Source: Candidatus Coatesiibacteriota bacterium
GTDB taxonomy: Bacteria > B130-G9
Direction: 5' to 3'
DNA length: 5,414 nucleotides
Assembly: GCA_016929465.1 (NCBI GenBank)
Contig: JAFGIT010000019.1
Span: forward strand, 1 to 5,414
Both the position numbers and the translations under genes were made by a program. Under the pieces are notes generated by a model. It was not told the DNA's origin. It did not search any database and worked only from the letters and a program-made list of their open reading frames with translations. This document shows, in pieces, positions 5,074 through 5,414 of the stretch (the stretch's first letter is position 1; the number at the start of each line of letters is the position of its first letter).

Positions 5074-5414
5074 CTACTTGCTTTTCACCTTTTTCACCGC
5101 AACGTTACACGCGACAAGGATCGGATCCCAGACAGGCGCAAATGGCGGGGCATAGGCGAGGTCGAGGCGCGAGGTCTCCTCGATCGTCATGCGATTGAAC
5201 ATCGCGGTCGAGAGAACGTTCGTTCTGGCAAGCACACCGTCCTCACCGACGACCTGCCCGCCGAGAATCCTTCCGCCAACTCGTTCGAAGACGAGTTTGA
5301 CCCGGATCATCCTCGCTCCCGGACAATGCCCGGCTCTCGACCTGGGCGATACGACGACGGTGTCGTAATCGAGCCCGAGCTTTTTGGCCTCCTTCTCGGT
5401 TAGTCCGACCCGTC
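5074..5414 (-). CDS. FAD-dependent pyridine nucleotide-disulfide oxidoreductase, C-terminal part (partial; CoA-disulfide reductase/NADH oxidase-like)
   Basis: The - strand frame is open from the right edge of the window to a TAG at 5076-5074, giving the last 112 complete codons of a gene that starts outside. A Met codon at 5310 is internal, because the family sequence continues upstream of it (VGLTEKEAKKLGLDY near the edge). The fragment is the C-terminal dimerisation domain (Pyr_redox_dim): GRILGGQVVGEDGV, then a helix, then DLAYAPPFAPVWDPILVA. That last motif is typical of CoA-disulfide reductases, NADH oxidases and related thiol or polysulfide reductases. The Tyr of YAPPF matches by position the C-terminal Tyr involved in catalysis in CoA-disulfide reductase (inferred). 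The redox-active Cys and the FAD- and NAD-binding domains lie outside, so the exact reaction (CoA disulfide, NADH oxidase or polysulfide) cannot be decided. These enzymes are cytoplasmic homodimers in redox balance. Confidence 0.88.
   Translation of the reverse strand, partial: RVGLTEKEAKKLGLDYDTVVVSPRSRAGHCPGARMIRVKLVFERVGGRILGGQVVGEDGVLARTNVLSTAMFNRMTIEETSRLDLAYAPPFAPVWDPILVACNVAVKKVKSK

Noticed and set aside
5074-5310. A complete 78-residue small protein starting at ATG 5310
   Set aside because: The frame stays open to the window edge and the upstream residues continue the oxidoreductase C-terminal domain, so that Met is internal.
5008-5403. 131-codon + strand open frame opposite the oxidoreductase
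   Set aside because: The - strand here encodes a recognisable Pyr_redox_dim domain; the + frame is its antisense shadow, rich in Arg, Asp and Pro.

Overview
The window looks like ordinary chromosomal sequence of moderate, slightly GC-rich composition. It carries one complete gene on the + strand (a polysaccharide ligase/polymerase-type membrane protein). Converging on it are three genes on the - strand: the end of a flavin disulfide oxidoreductase, a small single-span membrane protein, and an ATPase fused to a TOPRIM-type nuclease domain. Clear Shine-Dalgarno sequences (AAGGAG, GAGGTG, GGAG) and a sigma70-like promoter suggest a bacterium. The mixed GTG/ATG starts, the CoA-disulfide-reductase-like C-terminus and a 9-nt ATGGAC repeat would fit an environmental or anaerobic lineage. 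The phylum cannot be fixed from this sequence.

Layout: 1-106 holds three successive stem-loops and an open frame that may be the tail of an upstream + strand gene. 107-351 has no convincing gene but carries a good promoter candidate (TTGAAC-17-TATATT) embedded in three copies of CGGTTSAA. 352-2445 (+) is the O-antigen ligase/Wzy-like protein, whose better ribosome site points to GTG 376 rather than ATG 352. 2446-2546 is the convergent junction, with a stem-loop usable in both directions and a four-unit 9-nt tandem repeat. 2547-4292 (-) is the ATPase-TOPRIM gene with a GTG start. 4293-4394 is a 102-nt gap with a possible promoter and hairpin. 4395-5024 (-) is the membrane protein. 5074-5414 (-) is the C-terminal part of the oxidoreductase, cut by the window edge.

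How they work together: the + strand gene is an envelope polysaccharide gene and looks unrelated to the - strand genes. The most interesting part is the ATPase-TOPRIM gene. It belongs to the broad OLD-like class, whose described members (OLD, Gabija GajA, PARIS AriA/AriB) act in phage defence, but it has no UvrD-like helicase beside it here. The membrane protein directly upstream, whose soluble domain is predicted to face the cytoplasm, could be a partner. That pairing is a hypothesis, because the 102-nt gap may hold a separate promoter.
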